Positions 7,706 to 14,258 of a DNA stretch of 18,891 bases are shown here, in pieces. The DNA is taken from NCBI GenBank assembly GCA_934667845.1, contig CAKUMQ010000052.1, positions 1 to 18,891 on the forward strand, read 5' to 3'. The notes beneath the pieces are model-generated. The model worked only from the letters and a program-made list of their open reading frames with translations. It was not told the DNA's origin and did no database searches. The stretch comes from an uncultured Eubacteriales bacterium. Its GTDB lineage: Bacteria; Bacillota; Clostridia; Oscillospirales; Acutalibacteraceae. The translations under genes and the position numbers were made by a program. Position 1 is the stretch's first letter. Each line of letters opens with the position of its first letter.

Positions 7706-7981
7706 ATGAAACAGTGCATGGATGCGGAAAATCTGCATCGCCGTCTGAAAAAGATCATCGGGCAGGTGCAGGCTATCGACCGCATGGTGGACGAGGACGT
7801 TCCCTGCGAGGATGTGTTGGCGCAGATCAATGCCGCCAAGGCGGCGCTCCACGGCTGCGGCAAGGTCGTGCTGGAGGGGCATATCCGCCACTGCGTCCGC
7901 GACGGGATCGAGCACGGCGACGCGGATAAGACGATCGAGAGCTTTACCAAAGCAGTCGAGCGCTTCTCCAACATGGGGTGA
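7706..7981 (+). CDS. CsoR/RcnR-family metal-sensing repressor
   Basis: This 91-residue, all-helical protein belongs to the CsoR/RcnR/FrmR (DUF156) family, which bind DNA as oligomers and release it on metal or ligand binding. It has the family core LHRRLKKIIGQVQAIDRMV. The ligand residues are Cys34, His59 and Cys63, with the same spacing (25 and 4) as the C-H-C copper(I) site of CsoR. It lacks the Pro2 of FrmR and the His3 of RcnR. Extra cysteines are at 4 and 51. GGGAGG lies seven bases before ATG 7706, and the promoter at 7644-7672 excludes earlier starts. The gene has its own terminator and sits just before an operator-covered promoter driving a P1B ATPase, its likely target. The C-H-C site argues for Cu(I), but the partner ATPase is not of the classic copper type, so the true inducer is unsure. 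Confidence 0.92.
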   Translation: MKQCMDAENLHRRLKKIIGQVQAIDRMVDEDVPCEDVLAQINAAKAALHGCGKVVLEGHIRHCVRDGIEHGDADKTIESFTKAVERFSNMG

Positions 7982-8018
7982 TACGGCAAAGTCTTATTTT
8001 ATTCTTATAAATACTGTT

Positions 8019-8053
8019 CCCGGCGGATCATGAATATCCGCCGGGATTTTTTT
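8019..8053 (+). terminator. Intrinsic terminator of the first CsoR-family gene
   Basis: CCCGGCGGAT (8019-8028) and ATCCGCCGGG (8036-8045) form a perfect 10-bp stem with a seven-base loop, followed by ATTTTTTT. It separates the repressor gene from the ATPase promoter that begins 12 bases further on. Confidence 0.92.
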
Positions 8054-8064
8054 GCGGATTGCTC

Positions 8065-8093
8065 TTGACAAGCTATACCCTATGGGGTATACT
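8065..8093 (+). promoter_or_regulatory. Promoter of the P1B-ATPase operon, overlapped by operators
   Basis: TTGACA (8065-8070) and TATACT (8088-8093) are 17 bases apart, so the promoter is intrinsically strong and must rely on repression. The upstream operator covers the spacer and most of the -10 element. The downstream operator covers the expected start of transcription near 8100. Confidence 0.88.
8074..8091 (+). promoter_or_regulatory. CsoR-type operator, upstream copy
   Basis: TATACCCTATGGGGTATA is a pseudo-palindrome of the ATAC(C)n...(G)nGTAT kind bound by CsoR-family repressors. It lies between -35 and -10 and overlaps the -10 box. It is the exact reverse complement of the second copy at 8099-8116. 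The repressor encoded immediately upstream is the likely binder. Confidence 0.8.
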
Positions 8094-8098
8094 ACACT

Positions 8099-8116
8099 TA
8101 TACCCCATAGGGTATA
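8099..8116 (+). promoter_or_regulatory. CsoR-type operator, downstream copy
   Basis: TATACCCCATAGGGTATA is the perfect reverse complement of the operator at 8074-8091 and is separated from it by seven bases (centres 25 bp apart). It covers the predicted transcription start. The ribosome site GAGGG and the start codon at 8132 follow. Confidence 0.8.
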
Positions 8117-8131
8117 GAAAAGAGGGAAACC

Positions 8132-10003
8132 ATGAAAAAAGGAATGGAAAAGCTGGAGCAGCTGTTGTCGCTCGGCGGGATCAAAAAGGATGTCGTTTTG
8201 CTTGTTTTGTCCGGCGCGGCGGTGATTGCCAGCCTGTGTCGATTTCAGCCGTTTCCGTTTGACATCGCGTGGGTCGCGATCGTCCTGTGCGGGCTGCCCA
8301 TCATTTTAGAGGCGCTCATCGGACTGATCACCACGTTCGATATCAAGGCGGACGTGCTGGTGTCTCTGGCGCTGATCGCGTCTGTCTGCATCGGCGAGTA
8401 TTTTGCCGCCGGTGAGGTCGCGTTCATTATGCAGCTCGGCGCACTGCTTGAGGAGCTGACCGTGGCCAGGGCCAGGGCCGGTATCGAAAAGCTCGTGCAC
8501 CTGACGCCGCAGACGGCGCGGGTGCTGCGAAACGGCGGGGAAACGGTCATTCCTGCCGAGCAGGTTCGAGTCGGCGACCGTATCCGTGTGCTGCCCGGCG
8601 AAAGCATTCCCGTAGACGGTGTTATCGTCGCGGGACAGACCTCCGTCAATCAGGCGGTCATGACCGGCGAATCTCTGCCCGTAGATAAGACTGTCGGCGA
8701 CGCCGTGTCCAGCGGCACGGTCAATCAGTTCGGCGTGTTCGAGATGGAGGCGACCAAGGTCGGCGAGGACAGCTCGATCCAGCGGATGATCCGGCTCGTG
8801 CAGTCGGCGGACGCGGGAAAAGCGAAGATCGTCGGGCTTGCCGACCGCTGGGCGACGTGGATCGTCGTCATTGCCCTGTCTGCGGCGGCGCTGACCTGGC
8901 TCATTACCGGTCAGATCATCCGGGCGGTTACGATCCTCGTCGTGTTCTGTCCCTGCGCGCTGGTGCTGGCGACCCCGACGGCGATCATGGCGGCAATCGG
9001 CAACGCCACGAAGCACGGCTTTCTCATCCGCGAGGGCGACGCGCTGGAGCGGCTTGCCAAAGCCAGGGTCATCGCCTTTGACAAGACCGGCACATTGACC
9101 TACGGGACGCCGGAGGTCGTTGCAGTCGGCAGTGCTTCGGAGGCCTTTGCGAAAGACGAGATATACCGGCTGACGGCATCGGCGGAACAGCTCTCCGAGC
9201 ATCCGCTCGGCAAAGCCATTGTCCGCTGCTATCAAAAGTCCGGGGCGGCGCTTGCCGAAGCGGCGGATTTTCAGATGATTCCCGGCCGCGGCGTGTGCGC
9301 AAGGGTGGAGGGCAAGACCGTGCTGGCGGGGAACCCCGAGCTGCTGGCACAGCACGGGGTCAAGGTCGCTTTAGTGCCGGATGCCGAGGCTCACATCCGT
9401 CAGGGCTGCACGGTGATCTATGCGGCGGTGGACGGCAGATTTGCCGGGTTTATCGCCCTGTCTGACACGCTGCGCAAAGAAAGCGCGGCAACGATCGCGT
9501 CGCTGTCCCGCCTGGGCGTGCATCCCGTTCTGCTCACGGGCGACCGCGAAAATGCCGCCCAAGCCATTGCGGATAAGCTGCACATCGGCGAAGTCCGGGC
9601 AGGCTGCCTGCCGGAGGATAAGCTGCGGTATATCGGGGAATACCAGAGCCGGAACATGCCGGTGTGCATGATCGGCGACGGCGTGAACGATGCGCCCGCG
9701 CTCAAAAAGGCGGATGTCGGCATTGCCATGGGCGGCGTGGGCAGCGATATCGCCGTGGACGCGGCGGATATTGCGCTTGTGGATGATGAGGTCAGAGAGC
9801 TGCCGCATTTGATCGCGCTGTCCAAGCGGATGATGACCACTATCAAGCTGAACATGACCTTTTCGATGGCGCTGAACTTCGTCGCTATCGCTTTGGCGAT
9901 CATCGGCACGTTAAACCCCGTGGTCGGTGCGCTGGTACATAACGCCGGGTCTGTGCTGGTGATCACCAACTCGGCATTTTTGCTGAAATGGAGGAAAAAG
10001 TAA
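8132..10003 (+). CDS. Heavy-metal-translocating P1B-type ATPase without metal-binding domain
   Basis: This 623-residue membrane pump has all catalytic motifs of P1B ATPases: TGES (178-181) in the actuator domain, CPC (273-275) in the transport helix, phosphorylated Asp317 in DKTGTLT, the SEHP motif (His357) and GDGVNDAP (515-522). It begins directly with membrane helices and has no N-terminal HMA domain. The last helix carries HNAGS (603-607) rather than the MSxSS of copper pumps, the conserved Asp of zinc/cadmium pumps or the HEG of cobalt/iron pumps. It resembles the HNxS-type group that includes mycobacterial CtpC, so the exported metal is uncertain. GAGGG precedes the start. The promoter is covered by two CsoR-type operators, indicating metal-induced efflux. 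The stop codon overlaps the start of a small membrane protein. Confidence 0.95.
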   Translation: MKKGMEKLEQLLSLGGIKKDVVLLVLSGAAVIASLCRFQPFPFDIAWVAIVLCGLPIILEALIGLITTFDIKADVLVSLALIASVCIGEYFAAGEVAFIMQLGALLEELTVARARAGIEKLVHLTPQTARVLRNGGETVIPAEQVRVGDRIRVLPGESIPVDGVIVAGQTSVNQAVMTGESLPVDKTVGDAVSSGTVNQFGVFEMEATKVGEDSSIQRMIRLVQSADAGKAKIVGLADRWATWIVVIALSAAALTWLITGQIIRAVTILVVFCPCALVLATPTAIMAAIGNATKHGFLIREGDALERLAKARVIAFDKTGTLTYGTPEVVAVGSASEAFAKDEIYRLTASAEQLSEHPLGKAIVRCYQKSGAALAEAADFQMIPGRGVCARVEGKTVLAGNPELLAQHGVKVALVPDAEAHIRQGCTVIYAAVDGRFAGFIALSDTLRKESAATIASLSRLGVHPVLLTGDRENAAQAIADKLHIGEVRAGCLPEDKLRYIGEYQSRNMPVCMIGDGVNDAPALKKADVGIAMGGVGSDIAVDAADIALVDDEVRELPHLIALSKRMMTTIKLNMTFSMALNFVAIALAIIGTLNPVVGALVHNAGSVLVITNSAFLLKWRKK

Positions 10004-10170
10004 TGGCTGTCAAAATGATCGGACTCATCATCGGTGTTCTGGTGCTCGGCGCGGGAATCTACTACCTCGCAAAGGAGAAGCACAATCCGGAGTCGAAGAA
10101 AATTTACGCCGTTGTCAGCGCGGCTGGCGGTATCCTCACCGCCGTGTGCGCCGTGCTGCTGTTTATCTGA
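10003..10170 (+). CDS. Small two-helix membrane protein coupled to the P1B ATPase
   Basis: This 55-residue protein of unknown family has two hydrophobic helices (about residues 4-23 and 34-55) joined by a charged loop KEKHNPESKK. By the positive-inside rule the loop should be cytoplasmic. The start overlaps the ATPase stop in a TAATG arrangement, with GGAGG (9990-9994) eight bases upstream, which favours ATG 10003 over the in-frame ATG at 9988. The overlap means translation is coupled to the ATPase, and a strong terminator follows 17 bases after the stop. It is too short for an enzyme and has no cysteine- or histidine-based metal site beyond single residues. I infer that it is an accessory or regulatory subunit of the pump, by analogy with other small proteins encoded beside transporters (for example KdpF). 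Confidence 0.8.
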   Translation: MAVKMIGLIIGVLVLGAGIYYLAKEKHNPESKKIYAVVSAAGGILTAVCAVLLFI

Positions 10171-10184
10171 AAGGGACAGAGCAG

Positions 10185-10236
10185 AAAAGCGCCCCCGAAA
10201 ATGCACTCAGCATTTTCGGGGGCGCTGCTTGTTTTG
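10185..10236. terminator. Bidirectional terminator between convergent genes
   Basis: A perfect 17-bp stem (10188-10204 with 10210-10226) closes on a five-base ACTCA loop. The plus-strand side is followed by a T-containing tail (GCTTGTTTTG). On the minus strand the stem is followed by TTTCTGCTCTG. It ends the metal-ATPase operon on one side and the P-loop gene, which stops at 10245, on the other. Confidence 0.85.
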
Positions 10237-10244
10237 CGGGGGAA

Positions 10245-10649
10245 TCAGATCTCGGTGGCGAATTCCGCAATATGTGCCGGAATATCGGCGCGGTCGGCGG
10301 ACACCGACAGCACCAGATTGACGTTCTGCAGATGGCTGAGCTTCTCGGCAAAGGTCTCAAGGCCGCTGACTGCACCGCCGATCTTCAGCGTGGAATCCAC
10401 GAAGATGTCGGTGATATCGTAGTTGCCCGCGCACATGCCGGCGATGAAGCCGTAGAGCGCCTCAAAACCGACAATGCCGTATTCGTCCGCAGCCACCAGG
10501 CGGGTCTTATGGGTCAGGTCATAGGTCAGCGTATTGTCTTTTTCAATAAACACCACATTGCCGTTGGAGGCAGCCGTGGCCGTTGCGCACATATCAATGA
10601 GCCGCTTGGTCTTGCCGGAGCCTTTTTTGCCGAGAATCAATGTAATCAT
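10245..10649 (-). CDS. Small P-loop NTP-binding protein of unknown function
   Basis: This 134-residue protein starts MITLILGKKGSGKTKRLID, a clear Walker A motif (GKKGSGKT, residues 7-14) right at the N-terminus. A hydrophobic stretch ending in Asp (DITDIFVD) is a possible Walker B. The N-terminal half with a strand-loop-helix resembles thymidine-kinase- or PilT-like P-loop folds, but it is only a minimal domain and I cannot assign a function. AGGAGG lies upstream in the leader. It begins 62 bases after pgi on the same strand, with a 7-bp hairpin lacking a U-tract between them and no clear promoter, so it is probably co-transcribed with pgi. I know of no role for such a protein in glycolysis. 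Confidence 0.82.
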   Translation of the reverse strand: MITLILGKKGSGKTKRLIDMCATATAASNGNVVFIEKDNTLTYDLTHKTRLVAADEYGIVGFEALYGFIAGMCAGNYDITDIFVDSTLKIGGAVSGLETFAEKLSHLQNVNLVLSVSADRADIPAHIAEFATEI

Positions 10650-10675
10650 GGGGGAATTCCTCCTTTATTTTTTGA

Positions 10676-10696
10676 CCGTTTTCGCATGAAAAACGG
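10676..10696 (-). other. Intercistronic hairpin after pgi
   Basis: CCGTTTT (10676-10682) and AAAACGG (10690-10696) form a 7-bp stem. On the minus strand it is followed by TCAAAAAATAAAGG rather than by T residues, so it should not terminate transcription efficiently. It lies between pgi and the P-loop gene and may be a processing or stabilising structure. Confidence 0.4.
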
Positions 10697-10711
10697 CAGT
10701 TAGACAAACGA

Positions 10712-12049
10712 TCAGCGGGAGAGCCGCGCCTCGAGTGCCGCACGGGCTTCCTCATAGCCGGGCTTGCCCAGCAGCGCAAACATATTCTTCTTGTAGCTTT
10801 CCACGCCGGGCTGATCAAACGGATTCACGCCGAGCATGTAGCCCGAAATGGCGCACGCTTTTTCGAAGAAGTAGATCAGATAGCCGACCTCCTCCTCGCA
10901 GGCGGAGTCGATATGCAGCACAATGCTCGGCGTGCCGCCGTCGGCATGTGCCAGCACCGTGCCTTCAAAGGCGCGGCGGTTGACATAGTCGAGCGTTTCG
11001 CCCGCCAGGAAGTTGAGCCCGTCGGCGTTGTCGGCATCGGTGCCGATCACGGTTTTGCGGGCGGGGGAATCCGTCAGCACGACCGTCTCAAACAGCAGCC
11101 GCGAGCCGTCCTGCACGAACTGGCCGAGCGAATGCAGGTCGGTGGAGAATACGGCGGACGCCGGGAACAGCCCCTTGCCGTCTTTGCCCTCGCTCTCGCC
11201 GAACAGCTGCTTCCACCATTCCGACATCATCGCATAGGCCGGCTCATAGCTGACCATCAGCTCGACGGCGCGCCCCTTGCGCAGCAGGCACTGCCGCGCG
11301 GCGGCATAGCGGTAGCAGGGATTTTTCGCCGGGTCGGGATCACACAGGGCAAGCTGCGCCTCGCGCGCGCCGCGCATGAGGGCGTCGATGTCGCAGCCCG
11401 CGACGGCAATCGGCAGCAGCCCGACGGCGGTCAGCACGGAGAAGCGCCCGCCGACATTGTCGGGCACGACAAACGTCTCATAGCCCTCGCGGTCGGCAAG
11501 CGCCTTGAGCGTGCCGCGGGAGCGGTCGGTCGTGGCATAGATGCGGCGGCGGGATTCCTCCACGCCGACGGTGCGGATCAGATAGTCGCGGAACACGCGG
11601 AACGCGATCGCCGGCTCGGTCGTCGTGCCGGATTTGGAGATCACGTTGACCGAGACGCGCTTGCCCTCGCACAGGTCAAGCAGCTCGGCGAGCGCATCGG
11701 AGCTGAGCGTGTTGCCCGCAAAAAAGATCTGCGGACCGTCCTTGCGCAGATTGTGCTGCGGGGAGCGCAGAAGCTCGATCACGGCGCGGGCGCCGAGATA
11801 GGAGCCGCCGATGCCGATAACGATCAGCACGTCGGAATCCTCGCGGATGCGCTTTGCGGCTGCCTGAATGCGGGCAAATTCCTCGCGGTCATAGTCGGAG
11901 GGCAGCGTCAGCCAGCCGAGAAAATCGCTGCCGAGTCCGGTGCCGTCATGCAGCTGACGGTGAGCCGCTTCGATCTGCGGCGCAAGCGCCGGGATCTCGT
12001 GCGGGCGAACAAATCCTTCCAAATAACGGGTTTCCAATGAGACTGCCAT
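10712..12049 (-). CDS. pgi: Glucose-6-phosphate isomerase
   Basis: This 445-residue cytoplasmic enzyme interconverts glucose 6-phosphate and fructose 6-phosphate. Its length matches the Firmicute form of about 450 residues. Conserved blocks are the phosphate-binding GIGGSYLGA (79-87), SKSGTTTE (138-145), the GGRFSVLTAVGLLPIA signature and the C-terminal DQPGVESYK with its catalytic lysine. AGGAGG lies ten bases before the start. A TTGCAA-N17-TACAAT promoter is visible upstream. The gene is followed by the small P-loop gene and lies downstream of ptsH on the same strand, but a terminator and a promoter separate it from ptsH. Identification is secure. Confidence 0.97.
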   Translation of the reverse strand: MAVSLETRYLEGFVRPHEIPALAPQIEAAHRQLHDGTGLGSDFLGWLTLPSDYDREEFARIQAAAKRIREDSDVLIVIGIGGSYLGARAVIELLRSPQHNLRKDGPQIFFAGNTLSSDALAELLDLCEGKRVSVNVISKSGTTTEPAIAFRVFRDYLIRTVGVEESRRRIYATTDRSRGTLKALADREGYETFVVPDNVGGRFSVLTAVGLLPIAVAGCDIDALMRGAREAQLALCDPDPAKNPCYRYAAARQCLLRKGRAVELMVSYEPAYAMMSEWWKQLFGESEGKDGKGLFPASAVFSTDLHSLGQFVQDGSRLLFETVVLTDSPARKTVIGTDADNADGLNFLAGETLDYVNRRAFEGTVLAHADGGTPSIVLHIDSACEEEVGYLIYFFEKACAISGYMLGVNPFDQPGVESYKKNMFALLGKPGYEEARAALEARLSR

Positions 12050-12081
12050 GGGGCAATCGCCTCCTTCGGTATTCTGCTTCT

Positions 12082-12110
12082 ATTGTACCCCATTTCCGCC
12101 CGTTTTGCAA
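12082..12110 (-). promoter_or_regulatory. Promoter of pgi
   Basis: On the minus strand TTGCAA (12110-12105) and TACAAT (12087-12082) are 17 bases apart. The start would be near 12075, about 25 bases before the pgi start codon, with AGGAGG between. Confidence 0.7.
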
Positions 12111-12140
12111 CCGGTTATCGGCAAAATGCGGAAAGAAATC

Positions 12141-12178
12141 CGAAAAAGAAAGCACACAGCCGAAAAAAGACTGTGTGC
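12141..12178 (-). terminator. Terminator of ptsH
   Basis: GCACACAG (12152-12159) and CTGTGTGC (12171-12178) form an 8-bp stem with an 11-base loop. Read on the minus strand it is followed by TTTCTTTTTC, giving a normal intrinsic terminator 13 bases after the ptsH stop and before the pgi promoter. Confidence 0.8.
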
Positions 12179-12190
12179 CGCAAAAAACGA

Positions 12191-12454
12191 TTATTCCGCG
12201 AAGCCGGACTCCACCAGAGCGACCAGACCGTTCACCGCAGCCTCTTCATCGCTGCCGTCGGCAATAATGCGAATGGAGGTACCGCCCACGATGCCGAGCG
12301 AGAGGACGCCGAGCAGGCTCTTCGCGTTGACGCGGCGCTCTTCCTTTTCCACCCAGACGGAGGATTTATACTCATTGGCTTTCTGGATGAAGAAAGTGGC
12401 GGGACGGGCATGCAGACCGACCTGATTTTGAACCATGACATCTTTTACAAACAT
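12191..12454 (-). CDS. ptsH: HPr-family phosphocarrier protein
   Basis: This 87-residue protein is a complete HPr. His15 in GLHARPAT is the site phosphorylated by enzyme I for sugar phosphotransferase transport. Ser46 in NAKSLLGVLSLG is the site used by HPr kinase for CcpA-dependent carbon catabolite control in Firmicutes. Both are present, so this is not the His-lacking paralogue Crh. The start at 12454 has AAGGAG upstream. It is transcribed alone, between a TTGACA-N16-TAAAAT promoter and its own terminator, and not with ptsI, which is not in the window. Paralogous HPr proteins exist in some Clostridia, so whether this is the main one cannot be told here. Confidence 0.9.
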   Translation of the reverse strand: MFVKDVMVQNQVGLHARPATFFIQKANEYKSSVWVEKEERRVNAKSLLGVLSLGIVGGTSIRIIADGSDEEAAVNGLVALVESGFAE

Positions 12455-12533
12455 AAAAGCCTCTCCTTTTTATCAATAGCAGTCGCAGATTCATCACCGC
12501 CGCACGGCGGACTTTTATCATCTATCCTCCTTT

Positions 12534-12561
12534 ATTTTAGCACAAAATCATGTGGTGTCAA
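12534..12561 (-). promoter_or_regulatory. Promoter of ptsH
   Basis: On the minus strand TTGACA (12561-12556) and TAAAAT (12539-12534) are separated by 16 bases. Transcription would begin near 12527 and give a leader of about 70 bases, which contains a GC-rich CCGCC/GGCGG hairpin (12498-12511). A 16-bp palindrome abuts the upstream edge of the -35 element. Confidence 0.75.
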
Positions 12562-12759
12562 TTGGCGAAAACGCCAAAAAATGAATTTTGGCTCCCTGCC
12601 CTAGCCATCAAAAAAATTCCGCGCGCCGTTTGTTTGTTTTGCCTATATTGGTGGAAAACTTTTGTCGCGGGCGGCGGATAAAACGGAGTGAAAGAGCGAA
12701 AAAAGAAAAATAATAGAAAGAAAAAGGATTTTCCTCTTTTCTTTTTTGAAAAAATGCGG

Positions 12760-12783
12760 TATACTAAGGGGCAGTGAGGTGAG
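12760..12783 (+). promoter_or_regulatory. Promoter -10 element and ribosome site of the LCP gene
   Basis: TATACT (12760-12765) is a good -10 element but no clear -35 is found 16-18 bases upstream, where the sequence is T-rich. Transcription would begin near 12772. The ribosome site GAGGTGA (12776-12782) follows immediately, leaving a leader of only about 15 bases. Confidence 0.5.
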
Positions 12784-12786
12784 AGC

Positions 12787-14172
12787 ATGCCCAAACATGG
12801 AACAAAAACCAACCGTCCGTCGGCTTTTGCGCGCGCCGGTCGGGCTATTGCCGCCTTTTTTACGACGAACCGCCCCTCGCGGGGAAAAGCCATCGCCTTA
12901 GTCTCGGTGCTGGCTGTGTTCGGCATTCTGTTTGTATCGCTCGGGTCGGTGATGGTCTCCTTTGCCTACCGGCGCGAGATCATCCGCGATCTGCCGGATG
13001 AGAGCCTCGGCATCGATACCAGCGCCGATGCGGGAAAATCGAAGGATATTACCAATATTGCGCTGTTCGGGCTCGGCTCGCGGTCAAAGACCATCAACCG
13101 CGGTCTGACCGACTCTATCATGGTGGTCAGTGTTGACCGCCTGCATAATAAGATCAAAGTGATCTCCGTCATGCGGGACAGCCTTGTTCCGATCGAGGGC
13201 TACCGCGCCCAGAAGATCAACGCCGCCTATGTGCTCGGCGGGGCGAAGCTCGCGATCCGCACGCTCAACCAGGCGTTCGGGCTGAACATCCGCGACTATG
13301 CCACGGTGAACTTCCTCGGCATGGCAGAGATCATCGACGTCATGGGCGGTATCGAGGTGGATCTGACCGAGCGGGAGCGCAAGGATGCGAACATCCACAT
13401 CCGCTCCGCCGCGAAAGAAGTGGGCGCCGAATATACGCCGATCGAAAAGGCGGGCAAGCAGGTGCTCAACGGGGCGCAGGCGGTCGCCTTTGCCCGCATC
13501 CGCCATGTCAGCACCGCCGACGGCGTGTCCAACGACTTCGGGCGCACTGACCGTCAGCGCTATGTGATGGAGCAGATGTTCAACAAGGCGCTGAAAATGA
13601 ACCCGTCGGAATATCCGAAGCTGATCAAGACCCTGCTCAAATATGTCGAGACCTCGCTGAGCTACGAGGACGTGATCGGCATGGCGGGCGTGCTGACCGG
13701 CGGCGTCAAGTTTGAACAGACCCGCGTGCCGCTCGTTGACTATGTGATCAACGCCGGTTATTCGGTGCGCGGCAGCTCCACTGTGTATTTCAACCTCGAT
13801 TATGCGAAGAAGATCGTCAACGCCTTTATCTACGACGATATCGACCCGGAGGATTACATCCGCGAAAACGGTGTAGATAAGAGCGGCTGGTACAGCGGCA
13901 ACGACTACGCCAACCAGACGAAGCGGACGACGACCGCGGCGACTACCGCGCCGTCATCCTCCTCGCGTCCGTCGCCCGGCACGCAGACGACGGCGCCGGT
14001 GCCGACCGAAACGGAGCCGCTGCCGACCGATCCGCCGCTGCCCGAGAGCAGCGACGGGTCGACCGTCGAAACGACGGCGTCGACGGAGTCCGAGCCGGAT
14101 ACGCCGACGAGTACGGCTCCTGCGCCGCCGCCGACTACCGTCGCGGCAGAGCCGCCGGCAGAAAACGGATAA
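12787..14172 (+). CDS. LytR-CpsA-Psr (LCP) family cell-wall glycopolymer transferase
   Basis: This 461-residue membrane-anchored protein has a short basic cytoplasmic start, one membrane helix (about 35-60) and an extracellular LCP domain (about 89-250), with NIALFGLGSRS, the LTDSIMVVSVD block (Asp109), VISVMRDSLV (Arg130/Asp131) and KINAAYVLGG. The domain continues with FLGMAEIIDVMGGIEVDL and a second conserved block with AFARIRH and DFGRTDRQRYV. LCP proteins transfer polyprenyl-linked glycopolymers such as teichoic acid or capsule to peptidoglycan at the outer membrane face. The last 80 residues form a low-complexity Thr/Ser/Pro/Glu-rich tail, likely a disordered, wall-spanning segment. GAGGTGA precedes the start. 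A terminator follows the stop, so it is largely monocistronic. The family is certain; the polymer it handles is unknown. Confidence 0.95.
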   Translation: MPKHGTKTNRPSAFARAGRAIAAFFTTNRPSRGKAIALVSVLAVFGILFVSLGSVMVSFAYRREIIRDLPDESLGIDTSADAGKSKDITNIALFGLGSRSKTINRGLTDSIMVVSVDRLHNKIKVISVMRDSLVPIEGYRAQKINAAYVLGGAKLAIRTLNQAFGLNIRDYATVNFLGMAEIIDVMGGIEVDLTERERKDANIHIRSAAKEVGAEYTPIEKAGKQVLNGAQAVAFARIRHVSTADGVSNDFGRTDRQRYVMEQMFNKALKMNPSEYPKLIKTLLKYVETSLSYEDVIGMAGVLTGGVKFEQTRVPLVDYVINAGYSVRGSSTVYFNLDYAKKIVNAFIYDDIDPEDYIRENGVDKSGWYSGNDYANQTKRTTTAATTAPSSSSRPSPGTQTTAPVPTETEPLPTDPPLPESSDGSTVETTASTESEPDTPTSTAPAPPPTTVAAEPPAENG

Positions 14173-14185
14173 GTTTTCCGAAATA

Positions 14186-14243
14186 AAAAACAGGCGGCTC
14201 GCTTCGGCGCTTCCGGTACGGAGCGCCGGGGCGGGCTGTTTTT
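14186..14243 (+). terminator. Terminator of the LCP gene
   Basis: AAAAACAG (14186-14193) pairs with CTGTTTTT (14236-14243) around an inner stem GGCGCT/AGCGCC with CCG/CGG and an imperfect middle. The structure ends in a T-run. The rluA-type ribosome site starts three bases after the T-run, so that gene depends on read-through or on a promoter I cannot see. Confidence 0.7.
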
Positions 14244-14258
14244 GCGGGGTGAGAGACA

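Larger units (their letters stand above)
12455..12786. other. Divergent intergenic region between ptsH and the LCP gene
   Basis: This 332-base gap without a gene holds the ptsH leader and promoter on the left (12455-12561). Next come two overlapping inverted repeats (TTGGCG/CGCCAA at 12562-12577 and GCCAAAA/TTTTGGC at 12573-12592), an A/T-rich purine-biased stretch of about 120 bases with no recognised feature, and the LCP promoter on the right. I see no convincing small gene or structured RNA in it. Confidence 0.6.

Noticed and set aside
7981..8131. Riboswitch between the CsoR-family gene and the ATPase
   Set aside because: The region is fully explained by a terminator, a promoter and two operators. 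The transcript leader is only about 30 bases.
10913..12040. Long plus-strand open frame opposite pgi
   Set aside because: It is a shadow of pgi, with no recognisable domain and no ribosome site. The minus-strand gene has full-length PGI motifs.
12456..12531. Possible leader peptide upstream of ptsH: AGGAGG (12531-12526) before an ATG at 12521 on the minus strand
   Set aside because: The ptsH -10 box at 12539-12534 places the transcription start near 12527, so the ribosome site would not be in the message. The spacing to the ATG is only four bases and the frame runs into ptsH out of frame.
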